This document shows positions 56,770-64,000 of a DNA stretch of 64,000 nucleotides, in pieces. The translations under genes and the position numbers were made by a program. The DNA comes from Variovorax saccharolyticus. Lineage in GTDB: Bacteria; Pseudomonadota; Gammaproteobacteria; Burkholderiales; Burkholderiaceae_C. The notes under the pieces are model-generated. The model worked only from the letters and a program-made list of their open reading frames with translations. It ran no database searches and had not been told where the DNA came from. The DNA lies in the NCBI RefSeq assembly GCF_030316765.1, contig NZ_JASZYT010000020.1:1-64000 (forward strand), read 5' to 3'. How positions within the stretch are numbered: position 1 is the stretch's first letter; each line of letters begins with the position of its first letter.

Positions 56770-58380
56770 TCAGCGCGCTGCCGGGGCTGCGGCGGCGGGC
56801 GCCGGCGGCGGATTCGGCGGCAGCTGGTAGCTCCAGGTCTCGCTGATCGCCTTGTCGCCCTGGACCAGCGCGGCCCGCATCTCTACCGGCAGCGCCGGGT
56901 CCTTGACCTTCACCCGCAAGGCCACGCGCCAGCCCTTGATCGCCGGATTGCGTTCGATGCCGACGCCGAGCAGCTCGGCGTTGTCGCCTACGCTGACTTG
57001 CGGCTTGATGTCTGCACCATTTGAAAGGCCGGCCAGCGCCGGGCCCTCGAAATCGATCAGGAAGGCGCTGCTGCTGCCGTCGATGCGGCGGATCAGGTTG
57101 GCCTGCAGCTCCTCGTTGTCGGTGTGGAAGGTCTGCTTCACCCACGCGTTGTCGGCGCCATGCAGCGCGGGCTCGTCGGTGGTCCAGTGCATGCGGTAGG
57201 CGAACTGCAGCATCTGGCCGCGCTGCGTGGGCGCTGCGGGCGTCCAGAAGGCCACGATGTTGTCGTTGGTCTCGTCCGGCGTCGGGATCTCCATCAGCGT
57301 GACGCGGCCCTTGCCCCAGTTGCCGTGGGGCTCGATCCAGGCGCTCGGGCGCAGGTCGTAGCGGTCCTTGAGGTCCTCGTAGCGCGAGAACTCGCGCCCG
57401 CGCTGCAGCAGCCCGAAGCCCTTGGGGTTCTCGACCTCGAAGGAGCTGATCGCGAGCTGGCGCGGGTTGTTGAGCGGCCGCCAGAGCCATTCGCCGCCGC
57501 CGGTGTGGATCGCGAGGCCGTTCGAATCGTGGATCGCCGGCCGGAAGTTGCGCCTGAGCTCCGACTGCTGGTTCGGCCCGTACAGGAACATGCTGGTCAG
57601 CGGCGCGATGCCGAGCGTCTTGATGTCGCCGCGCACGAAGATGTTGGCCTGCACGTCGACCACCGCATCCTTGCCCGCCGGCGTCACGATGAATTGGTAG
57701 GCGCCGGTGGCGCGCGGCGAATCGAGCAGGGCATAGATGACCACCTGGCGGTCCTCGGGCGCCGGCCGCTGGATCCAGAACTCGCGGAAGTTCGGGAACT
57801 CCTCGCCGCCCGGCGGCGCGGTGTCGATGGCCAGGCCGCGGCTCGACAGCCCATACACCTGGCCCTTGCCGATCACGCGGAAGTAGCTCGCGCCGAGGAA
57901 GCTCACGATCTCGTCGAGCTTGTCGGGTTGGTTCACCGGATAGAGCAGCCGGAAGCCGGCGTAGCCGAGCTGGCGGGTCGCGGTCTTGTCGAAGGCCAGG
58001 CCGCCGAAGTCGAAGCGCTCGGGGTCGTACTTGATCTCCTGCACCCCGTCGGCCGTGATCTCGTTGATCCGCACCGCCGAATTGAACTGCATGCCCTGGT
58101 GGTAGAAGCCCAGCCGGAACGGCGTCTTCAGGTCGCTCCATTCGAAGCGGTCGGTGCGCGGCTGCATCTTCTGGTAGTCGGCGAACTGCATGCCGCTGAA
58201 TTCCGGCGGCAGGTTGTTCACCGGCGCCACGTAGGGCTTGTTCATCAGCGCGCGGGCCTGCGCCGTGACCTCGTCGAGCGAGAAGGCCCGGGCCTGGGCG
58301 GTCCAGGACAGCGAGGCGGCGCAGATCAGGCAGAGCAGCGCGAGTTTCGGCGCCGGGCGGCGAGCGGTGCGAAGAGTCAT
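56770..58380 (-). CDS. opgG: Periplasmic glucan biosynthesis protein OpgG (MdoG)
   Basis: The protein has 536 residues. A Sec signal peptide (KLALLCLICAASLSWTAQAR, cleavage near residue 32) is followed by FSLDEVTAQARALMNKPYVA, QFADYQKMQPRTDRFEW, LGASYFRVIGKGQVYGLSSR, SNGLAIHTGGGEWLWRPLNN and KGFGLLQRGREFSRYEDLKD. OpgG is required for synthesis of osmoregulated periplasmic glucans. It shares the GLLQR and RPLNN blocks with OpgD at 49.4-51.0 kb. It is divergent from a beta-glucosidase gene. Confidence 0.94.
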   Translation of the reverse strand: MTLRTARRPAPKLALLCLICAASLSWTAQARAFSLDEVTAQARALMNKPYVAPVNNLPPEFSGMQFADYQKMQPRTDRFEWSDLKTPFRLGFYHQGMQFNSAVRINEITADGVQEIKYDPERFDFGGLAFDKTATRQLGYAGFRLLYPVNQPDKLDEIVSFLGASYFRVIGKGQVYGLSSRGLAIDTAPPGGEEFPNFREFWIQRPAPEDRQVVIYALLDSPRATGAYQFIVTPAGKDAVVDVQANIFVRGDIKTLGIAPLTSMFLYGPNQQSELRRNFRPAIHDSNGLAIHTGGGEWLWRPLNNPRQLAISSFEVENPKGFGLLQRGREFSRYEDLKDRYDLRPSAWIEPHGNWGKGRVTLMEIPTPDETNDNIVAFWTPAAPTQRGQMLQFAYRMHWTTDEPALHGADNAWVKQTFHTDNEELQANLIRRIDGSSSAFLIDFEGPALAGLSNGADIKPQVSVGDNAELLGVGIERNPAIKGWRVALRVKVKDPALPVEMRAALVQGDKAISETWSYQLPPNPPPAPAAAAPAAR

Positions 58381-58393
58381 GGAAAACGTTTGT

Positions 58394-58461
58394 AGGAAAC
58401 TTCCTGTCGCACTTCGGATCAGTCCGAATCGACAAACATCGGCTTAGCTTAGCATCCGATG
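58394..58461. promoter_or_regulatory. Cluster of inverted repeats between opgG and bglX
   Basis: Three perfect inverted repeats lie in the 162-bp divergent gap: AGGAA-N2-TTCCT (58394-58405), TTCGGA-N4-TCCGAA (58413-58428) and CATCGG-N13-CCGATG (58437-58461). The last encloses the tandem GCTTA GCTTA. They could be operators for one or more regulators of periplasmic glucan turnover; no regulator gene is adjacent. Confidence 0.45.
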
Positions 58462-58542
58462 CTCGACGATCCAGCCTCTCGCGGAGGGGCCGTGTGCGAG
58501 ACGACTCGCCGCACGCTGCGATGTATCCATGAAAGTCCCTGA

Positions 58543-60837
58543 ATGAAGATGTCGTTTCTGCTGGCCCTCGCGGCCGGCCTGGCCAGCCCGCTGGCCTTCG
58601 CCCAGGCGCAGCCCGCCGCCCCGAAAAACAAGGCGGCCTTCGTGTCGGACCTGATCGCAAGAATGACGCTGGACGAGAAAATCGGCCAGCTCCGGCTCAT
58701 CAGCATCGGCCCCGAGATGCCGATCGCGCAACTCGCCGACGAGATCGCGGCCGGCCGCGTCGGCGGCACTTTCAACTCGGTCAATCGCCCGGACAACCGC
58801 AGGCTGCAGGACGCGGCCATGAAGAGCCGGATGAAGATCCCGATGTTCTTCGCCTACGACGTGATCCACGGCCACCGCACGACCTTTCCGATCGGCCTCG
58901 GACTGGCGTCGAGCTGGGACCTGGGCGCCGTCGACCTGATGGCGCGCACCGCGGCCCGGGAGGCCAGCGCCGACTCGATCGACATGACCTTCGCGCCGAT
59001 GGTCGACATCGCCCGCGACCCGCGCTGGGGCCGCACCTCCGAAGGCTTCGGCGAAGACCCGTACCTGGTGTCCGAGATCGCCAAGTCAGCGGTCAAGGGC
59101 TTCCAGGGCACGGTGCCGGTGCCGGCCGGCCGCATCATGACCAGCGTGAAGCACTTCGCGCTGTACGGGGCGGTGGAGGGCGGTCGTGACTACAACGTCG
59201 TCGACATGAGCCCGATGCGCATGTACCAGGACTACCTGCCGCCCTACCGCGCCGCGATCGATGCCGGCTCCGGCGGCGTGATGGTGGCGCTGAACTCCAT
59301 CAACGGCGTGCCGGCCACCTCCAACACCTGGCTCATGCAGGACCTGCTGCGCCGCGACTGGGGCTTCAAGGGCGTGGCGGTGAGCGACCACGGCGCCATC
59401 GTCGAGCTGATCCGCCATGGCGTGGCCAAGGACGAGCGCGAAGCCGCCAAGCTCGCGATCAACAACGGCATCGACCTGAGCATGGCCGATTCGGTCTACC
59501 TCAACGAACTGCCCGGGCTGGTGAAGTCCGGCGAAGTCAAGATGAAGGCCATCGACAACGCGGTGCGCGAGGTGCTGGGCGCCAAGTACGACATGGGCCT
59601 GTTCCGCGATCCGTACCTGCGCATCGGCGTGGCCAAGGACGATCCGGCGGATCTCAATGCCGACAGCCGCCTCGACCGCCCCGCGGCGCGCGACGTGGCG
59701 CGCAAGTCGATGGTGCTGCTCGAGAACCGCAATCGCACGCTGCCGCTGGCGAAGACCGCGGCGATCGCGCTGGTCGGTCCGCTGGCCGATGCGCCGATCG
59801 ACATGCTGGGCAGCTGGTCGGCCGCGGGCTATTCGAAGAACGCGGTCACCTTGCGCGCGGGCCTCAGCACTGCGGTCGCCAAGAACGGGGGACGCCTGAC
59901 CTACGCACGCGGCGCCAACATCACGAACGACGAAAGCACCGTCAAATACCTGAACTTCCTCAACTGGGACACGCCCGAGGTGACGCAGGACCCGCGGGCG
60001 CCGGCCGAGATGATCGCCGAGGCGGTCAAGGCGGCGCAGCAGGCCGACGTGGTCGTGGCGGCGGTCGGCGAGGCGCGCGGCATGTCGCACGAGTCGTCGA
60101 GCCGCACCAGCCTCGATCTGCCGCAGAGCCAGCGCGACCTGATCACCGCGCTCAAGGCGACCGGCAAGCCGCTGGTGCTGGTCCTCATGAACGGCCGTCC
60201 GCTCGCGCTGGTGCGCGAGCAGAAGGAGGCCGACGCGATCCTCGAGACCTGGTACACCGGCACCGAGGGCGGCAACGCGATCGCCGACGTGCTCTATGGC
60301 GACTACAACCCGGCGGGCAAGCTGCCGATCTCGTTCCCGCGCTCGGTCGGCCAGATTCCGACCTACTACAACCACCCGCGGCTGGGCCGGCCTTTCACCG
60401 AAGGCAAGCCGGGCAACTACACCTCGCAGTACTACGAGGAGGTCACGGGCCCGCTGTACCCCTTCGGCTACGGCCTGAGCTACACCGAGTTCTCGCTGTC
60501 GGACGTGAGCCTGTCGAGCCCGACGATGCGGCGCAATGGCAAGATCGAGGCTTCGGTGAGCGTGAAGAACACCGGCCAGCGCGCCGGCGAGACCGTGGTC
60601 CAGCTCTACATCCAGGACATCGCCGCGTCGGTCGTGCGGCCGGTCAAGGAACTGCGGGACTTCCGCAAGCTCATGCTGCAGCCGGGCGAGGAGCGCGTGG
60701 TGCGCTTCACGATCGACGAGGACAAGCTCAAGTTCTTCAACGCCCAGTTGCACCGCGTGGCGGAGCCGGGCCGCTTCAATGTCCAGATCGGATTCGACTC
60801 GCAGGCCGTGCGGCAGCAGGGCTTCGAGCTCGAGTAG
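58543..60837 (+). CDS. bglX: Periplasmic beta-glucosidase, GH3 family (BglX-like)
   Basis: The protein has 764 residues with a signal peptide (MSFLLALAAGLASPLAFAQA). The GH3 N-terminal domain (about 35-350) has MTLDEKIGQLRLISIGPEMP, AYDVIHGHRTTFPIGLGLAS and the nucleophile Asp in FKGVAVSDHGAIVELI. The GH3 C-terminal domain and a fibronectin type III-like end follow. The order matches E. coli BglX, which releases glucose from beta-linked oligosaccharides. Its divergence from opgG suggests a link to periplasmic glucan breakdown. Confidence 0.94.
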   Translation: MKMSFLLALAAGLASPLAFAQAQPAAPKNKAAFVSDLIARMTLDEKIGQLRLISIGPEMPIAQLADEIAAGRVGGTFNSVNRPDNRRLQDAAMKSRMKIPMFFAYDVIHGHRTTFPIGLGLASSWDLGAVDLMARTAAREASADSIDMTFAPMVDIARDPRWGRTSEGFGEDPYLVSEIAKSAVKGFQGTVPVPAGRIMTSVKHFALYGAVEGGRDYNVVDMSPMRMYQDYLPPYRAAIDAGSGGVMVALNSINGVPATSNTWLMQDLLRRDWGFKGVAVSDHGAIVELIRHGVAKDEREAAKLAINNGIDLSMADSVYLNELPGLVKSGEVKMKAIDNAVREVLGAKYDMGLFRDPYLRIGVAKDDPADLNADSRLDRPAARDVARKSMVLLENRNRTLPLAKTAAIALVGPLADAPIDMLGSWSAAGYSKNAVTLRAGLSTAVAKNGGRLTYARGANITNDESTVKYLNFLNWDTPEVTQDPRAPAEMIAEAVKAAQQADVVVAAVGEARGMSHESSSRTSLDLPQSQRDLITALKATGKPLVLVLMNGRPLALVREQKEADAILETWYTGTEGGNAIADVLYGDYNPAGKLPISFPRSVGQIPTYYNHPRLGRPFTEGKPGNYTSQYYEEVTGPLYPFGYGLSYTEFSLSDVSLSSPTMRRNGKIEASVSVKNTGQRAGETVVQLYIQDIAASVVRPVKELRDFRKLMLQPGEERVVRFTIDEDKLKFFNAQLHRVAEPGRFNVQIGFDSQAVRQQGFELE

Positions 60838-60859
60838 TCCACCCGGGCAAGGACCCCCC

Positions 60860-62251
60860 ATGAATGCCATCGAAGCCTTGCGCGGCCTGTGGCTGCAGGC
60901 CGGATTGCCCGAAGAAGCACTGGGCTTCGCGCAGCTGACCGGTGCCGACCCGGTGCTGCCGTCGTCGTTCGCGGTCGGGACGGCGGCCCAGAGCACCATC
61001 GCGGCGGCCGCGCTCGCCGCCTGCGAGCTCGGCCACCAGCGCGGCGCCGCGCGCCAGACGGTGAGCGTCGACATGGCGCATGCGGCACTCGAGTGCACCG
61101 GCTGGTTCAGCCTCGATGGCCGCGTGCCCGAGCTCTGGGATGCCTTCTCGGGCCTCTATCGCGCCGCCGATGGCTGGGTGCGTATCCATGCCAACTTCGC
61201 GCACCACCGCGAAGGTGCGCTGCGGCTGCTGGGCCTGGACCCGCAAGGTGCGCAACGTGCCGACGCGCAGGCCGCGATGCTGCAGTGGAAGGCCATCGAT
61301 TTCGAGGACGCGGCTGCGGCCGAGGGCCTGGTCGCGACCGCGCTGCGGCGCTTCGACGACTGGGACGCGACGCCGCAGGGCCAGGCGCTGGTCGGCCAGC
61401 CGCTGTTCACGATCGAGCGCATCGGCGACGCACCGCCGCTCGCGCTCGCGCCGCTGGCGGCCGGACGCCGCCCGCTGGCCGGCGTGCGCGTGCTCGACCT
61501 CACGCGCATCCTGGCCGGCCCGGTGGGAGGACGCGCCCTTGCGGCCTATGGCGCCGACGTGATGCTGATCAACTCGCCGCATCTGCCCAACATCGAGGCG
61601 ATCGCCGACACCAGCCGCGGCAAGCTGTCGGCGCATGTCGACCTGAAGACGGCCGAGGGCAGCCGGACGCTGACGGGCCTGCTGGCCGATGCGCACGTGT
61701 TCGTGCAGGGCTACAGGCCCGGCGGGCTGGCGGCGCTGGGGTTCGGCGCCGCCGACACCTCGCGCATCCGGCCCGGCATCGTCCATGTGTCTCTCACGGC
61801 CTACGGCACGAGCGGCCCCTGGGCCCGGCGCCGCGGCTTCGATTCGCTGGTGCAGACCGCGATGGGCTTCAACCACGCGGAGGGCGATGCCAAGGGCGAC
61901 GGCCAGCCCCGCCCGCTGCCGATGCAGATCCTCGACGAGGCGACCGGCTACCTGATCGCGATGGGTGCGGCGGCGGCGCTGTGGCGCCAGCAGCGCGAAG
62001 GCGGCAGCTGGCATGTGCAGGTGTCGCTGGCGCAGACCGGGCGGTGGCTGCGCGAGCTGGGGCGCGTCGAGGGCGGGCTCGGTGCGGCCGTGCCCGACCG
62101 GACGCCGTACCTGGAGACCTCGGCCTCGGGCTTCGGTGAACTGTGCGGGCTGCGGCACAGCGCGCAGCTGGCGCGCACGCCGGCGGAGTGGACGCGGCCT
62201 TCGGTGCCGCCGGGGACGGATGCGGCGGTTTGGCCGCCGAGTGGCTCCTAG
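60860..62251 (+). CDS. CaiB/BaiF-type (family III) CoA-transferase
   Basis: The protein has 463 residues. The core spans about 205-430: LAGVRVLDLTRILAGPVGGR, ALAAYGADVMLINSPHLPNI, DLKTAEGSRTL, and the CoA-site region VHVSLTAYGTSGPWARRRGF. A 200-residue N-terminal part is less conserved. In family III enzymes an Asp near the first third of the core forms the CoA thioester; here the equivalent stretch is hard to place by eye. It starts 22 bp after bglX. The acyl substrate is unknown. Confidence 0.85.
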   Translation: MNAIEALRGLWLQAGLPEEALGFAQLTGADPVLPSSFAVGTAAQSTIAAAALAACELGHQRGAARQTVSVDMAHAALECTGWFSLDGRVPELWDAFSGLYRAADGWVRIHANFAHHREGALRLLGLDPQGAQRADAQAAMLQWKAIDFEDAAAAEGLVATALRRFDDWDATPQGQALVGQPLFTIERIGDAPPLALAPLAAGRRPLAGVRVLDLTRILAGPVGGRALAAYGADVMLINSPHLPNIEAIADTSRGKLSAHVDLKTAEGSRTLTGLLADAHVFVQGYRPGGLAALGFGAADTSRIRPGIVHVSLTAYGTSGPWARRRGFDSLVQTAMGFNHAEGDAKGDGQPRPLPMQILDEATGYLIAMGAAAALWRQQREGGSWHVQVSLAQTGRWLRELGRVEGGLGAAVPDRTPYLETSASGFGELCGLRHSAQLARTPAEWTRPSVPPGTDAAVWPPSGS

Positions 62252-62331
62252 GGCGAGTCGCGCCACCGAACTTTGGCCTGCGGCAGAATCCTGTACCCGC
62301 GGCAGAGCCGAGACTTCAAGGAACATCACAC

Positions 62332-63045
62332 ATGGGCGCCCAATGGAAAGCCAAGCACAAGGACCTGGCCGCCAACGCCAAGGGCCGCTTGTTCGGCAAG
62401 CTCGCCAAGGAAATCATGATCGCGGCGCGCAGCGGCGCCGACCCGACATCGAACGCGCGGCTGCGGCTCGTGGTCGAGCAGGCCCGCAAGGTCTCGATGC
62501 CCAAGGACACGCTCGAGCGCGCCATCAAGAAGGGTGCCGGCCTGACCGGCGAGTCGGTGCATTTCGACCACGTGATCTACGAAGGCTTCGCACCGCACCG
62601 GGTGCCGGTGATGGTCGAATGCCTGACCGACAACGTGAACCGCACTGCGCCGGAAATGCGGGTGCTGTTTCGCAAGGGGCAACTGGGTGCGTCCGGCTCG
62701 GTGGCCTGGGACTTCGATCACCTCGGCATGATCGAGGCCGAAGCCCAGCAGCCGGGAGCCGACCCTGAGCTCGCGGCCATCGAGGCGGGCGCGCAGGACT
62801 TCGAGCGCGGCGAAGAAGAGGGCTCGGCCACCTTCCTGACCGACCCGGTCGACCTCGACGTCGTGAGCCGTGCGCTGCCGGCCCAGGGCTTCACGGTGCT
62901 GTCGGCGAAGCTGGGCTACAAGGCCAAGAACCCGATCGATCCGGCCAGCCTGAGTGCCGAGGCGCTGGAGGAGGTCGAGACCTTCCTGGCCGCCATCGAC
63001 GCGAACGACGACGTGCAGAACGTGTTCGTGGGCCTGGCGGGGTAG
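62332..63045 (+). CDS. YebC/PmpR (TACO1) family protein
   Basis: The protein has 237 residues. GAQWKAKHKDLAANAKGRLF, MPKDTLERAIKKGAG, YEGFAPHRVPVMVECLTDNV, NRTAPEMRVLFRKGQLGASG and DDVQNVFVGL follow the YebC pattern throughout. The shorter N-terminal loop (AQWKAKHKD instead of GHSKWANIKHRK) resembles the YeeN-like branch. YebC-type proteins were named transcription regulators but are now linked to translation of difficult proline motifs. It is upstream of dusA by 39 bp. Confidence 0.9.
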   Translation: MGAQWKAKHKDLAANAKGRLFGKLAKEIMIAARSGADPTSNARLRLVVEQARKVSMPKDTLERAIKKGAGLTGESVHFDHVIYEGFAPHRVPVMVECLTDNVNRTAPEMRVLFRKGQLGASGSVAWDFDHLGMIEAEAQQPGADPELAAIEAGAQDFERGEEEGSATFLTDPVDLDVVSRALPAQGFTVLSAKLGYKAKNPIDPASLSAEALEEVETFLAAIDANDDVQNVFVGLAG

Positions 63046-63084
63046 CCGCTGCAACCGCCCGCAGACCTGCTCGAACACCATCCA

Positions 63085-64000
63085 ATGAACTCAACACCTT
63101 GGAGCGGCACGGTGTCGGTGGCACCGATGATGGACTGGACCGACCGCCATTGCCGCTACTTCCATCGCCTGCTGACCCGTCGTGCGCTGCTCTACACCGA
63201 GATGGTGACCACCGGCGCGCTGATCCACGGCGACGTGCCGCGCCACCTGCGCTTCAACCCCGAGGAGCACCCGGTCGCGCTGCAGCTGGGCGGCAGCGAG
63301 CCGGCCGACCTGGCGCACTGCGCGAAGCTGGGCGAGGAATGGGGCTACGACGAGATCAACATCAACTGCGGCTGCCCCAGCGAGCGAGTCCAGCGCGGCG
63401 CCTTCGGCGCCTGCCTCATGAACGAGCCGCAGCTGGTGGCCGATTGCGTGAAGGCGATGGTGGACGTGGTCGACGTCCCGGTCACGGTCAAGCACCGCAT
63501 CGGCATCGACAAGATCGAGAGCTACGATTTCGTGCGCGACTTCGTCGGCCGGGTCAGCGAGGCCGGCTGCAAGACCTTCATCGTCCATGCCCGCAATGCC
63601 TGGCTCAAGGGACTGTCGCCGAAGCAGAACCGCGAGGTGCCGCCGCTGCGCTACGAGCTGGTGCACCGGCTCAAGCACGACTTCCCGTCGCTCGCCATCT
63701 CGATCAACGGCGGCTTCGCAGGCAACGACGCGATGCACGCCCACCTGCGCCTGCTCGACGGCGTCATGATCGGCCGCGAGGCCTATCACAACCCCTGGTG
63801 GCTGGCCGAATGGGATGCGGAGTTCTTCGGCGAGGCGCCGTCGGCGCTGACGCGCGAAGAGATCGAACTGCAGATGTGCGACTACATGGCCCGCGAAGCG
63901 GCCGAGCACGGCACGCCGTGGTCGAACATCGCGCGCCACATGCTGGGCCTGCGCAACGGCCTGGCCGGCGCCCGCCGCTGGCGCCAGGTGTGGAGCGACC
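63085..64000 (+). CDS. dusA: tRNA-dihydrouridine synthase DusA (3' end outside window)
   Basis: The first 305 residues are present; the gene runs off the right edge without a stop. DusA reduces U20/U20a of tRNA with FMN. VSVAPMMDWTDRHCRYFHRL opens the FMN barrel, ININCGCPSERVQRGAFGAC carries catalytic Cys97, VTVKHRIGID supplies the phosphate-binding Lys/Arg, and ISINGGFAGN with VMIGREAYHNPWWLA complete the site. The AFGACLM motif places it in the DusA rather than DusB/C branch. Confidence 0.95.
   Translation, partial: MNSTPWSGTVSVAPMMDWTDRHCRYFHRLLTRRALLYTEMVTTGALIHGDVPRHLRFNPEEHPVALQLGGSEPADLAHCAKLGEEWGYDEININCGCPSERVQRGAFGACLMNEPQLVADCVKAMVDVVDVPVTVKHRIGIDKIESYDFVRDFVGRVSEAGCKTFIVHARNAWLKGLSPKQNREVPPLRYELVHRLKHDFPSLAISINGGFAGNDAMHAHLRLLDGVMIGREAYHNPWWLAEWDAEFFGEAPSALTREEIELQMCDYMAREAAEHGTPWSNIARHMLGLRNGLAGARRWRQVWSD

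Noticed and set aside
1..64000. CRISPR arrays, prophage or integrase-bearing island
   Set aside because: No regularly spaced direct repeats, phage structural genes, transposase or recombinase were found on either strand.

Overview
The window is one contiguous piece of a GC-rich, gene-dense bacterial chromosome. The gene content points to a betaproteobacterium of the order Burkholderiales, most like the Comamonadaceae (Variovorax and relatives): two Bug-type tripartite-tricarboxylate receptors, a shell-less eutBC pair, paired opgG/opgD genes, an Anbu proteasome homologue, ETF-ubiquinone oxidoreductase and beta-type EptA. The family assignment is inference; no rRNA or tRNA gene lies in the window. 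No plasmid or phage backbone, transposase, integrase or CRISPR array was seen.

Layout. 0-4.9 kb: a REP-like repeat, then an MdtC-type RND pump gene overlapping its outer-membrane lipoprotein. 4.9-8.9 kb: a divergent RpiR regulator and an amino-acid module (class III aminotransferase, periplasmic amino-acid receptor, racemase-like protein) around four related inverted-repeat operator candidates. 8.9-15.3 kb: a GNAT gene and uppP, then a leftward unit mutS - Anbu protease - alpha/beta hydrolase - sugE. 15.4-17.3 kb: DoxX, small membrane proteins and a remarkable hexapeptide-repeat protein. 17.5-19.5 kb: a less GC-rich patch holding an orphan protein resembling the RNA polymerase alpha C-terminal domain, a frameshifted gene, a rightward terminator with no gene before it, and a short flanking direct repeat; this is the best candidate for recently acquired, poorly described DNA. 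19.5-22.2 kb: a TPR-SPINDLY/OGT-type glycosyltransferase and a membrane-anchored protein.

22.3-26.5 kb: nfeF-nfeR (ferric-chelate reductase and its PadR-type metal sensor), an AraC/GyrI regulator, and a MarR-EamA pair with two operator-like copies. 26.6-30.4 kb: sulfatase plus two Bug receptors, divergent from a MarR regulator. 30.5-34.8 kb: suhB-FUSC-MscS with one-base TGATG couplings. 35-41 kb: trmJ, cysE, a parDE toxin-antitoxin pair, ETF-QO, an SDR, an EamA transporter and a thioesterase. 41-45.8 kb: a two-component system, a PAP2 phosphatase and EptA; both target genes are preceded by 6-N5-6 direct repeats laid out like PmrA boxes. 45.8-49.1 kb: an AhpD-like protein, eutBC and an FKBP isomerase. 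49.1-49.4 kb: a second, inverted copy of the REP-like element.

49.4-64 kb: opgD; an alkylation-repair operon (ada - 2OG oxygenase - alkB) behind a recognisable Ada box; a metallo-hydrolase; a PAS-LuxR regulator and the scoAB CoA-transferase operon sharing a perfect palindrome; opgG divergent from a GH3 beta-glucosidase; a CaiB-like CoA-transferase; a YebC-family protein; and dusA cut by the window edge. Several neighbourhoods show clear regulator-target logic from the operator sequences. Most genes belong to well-known families.
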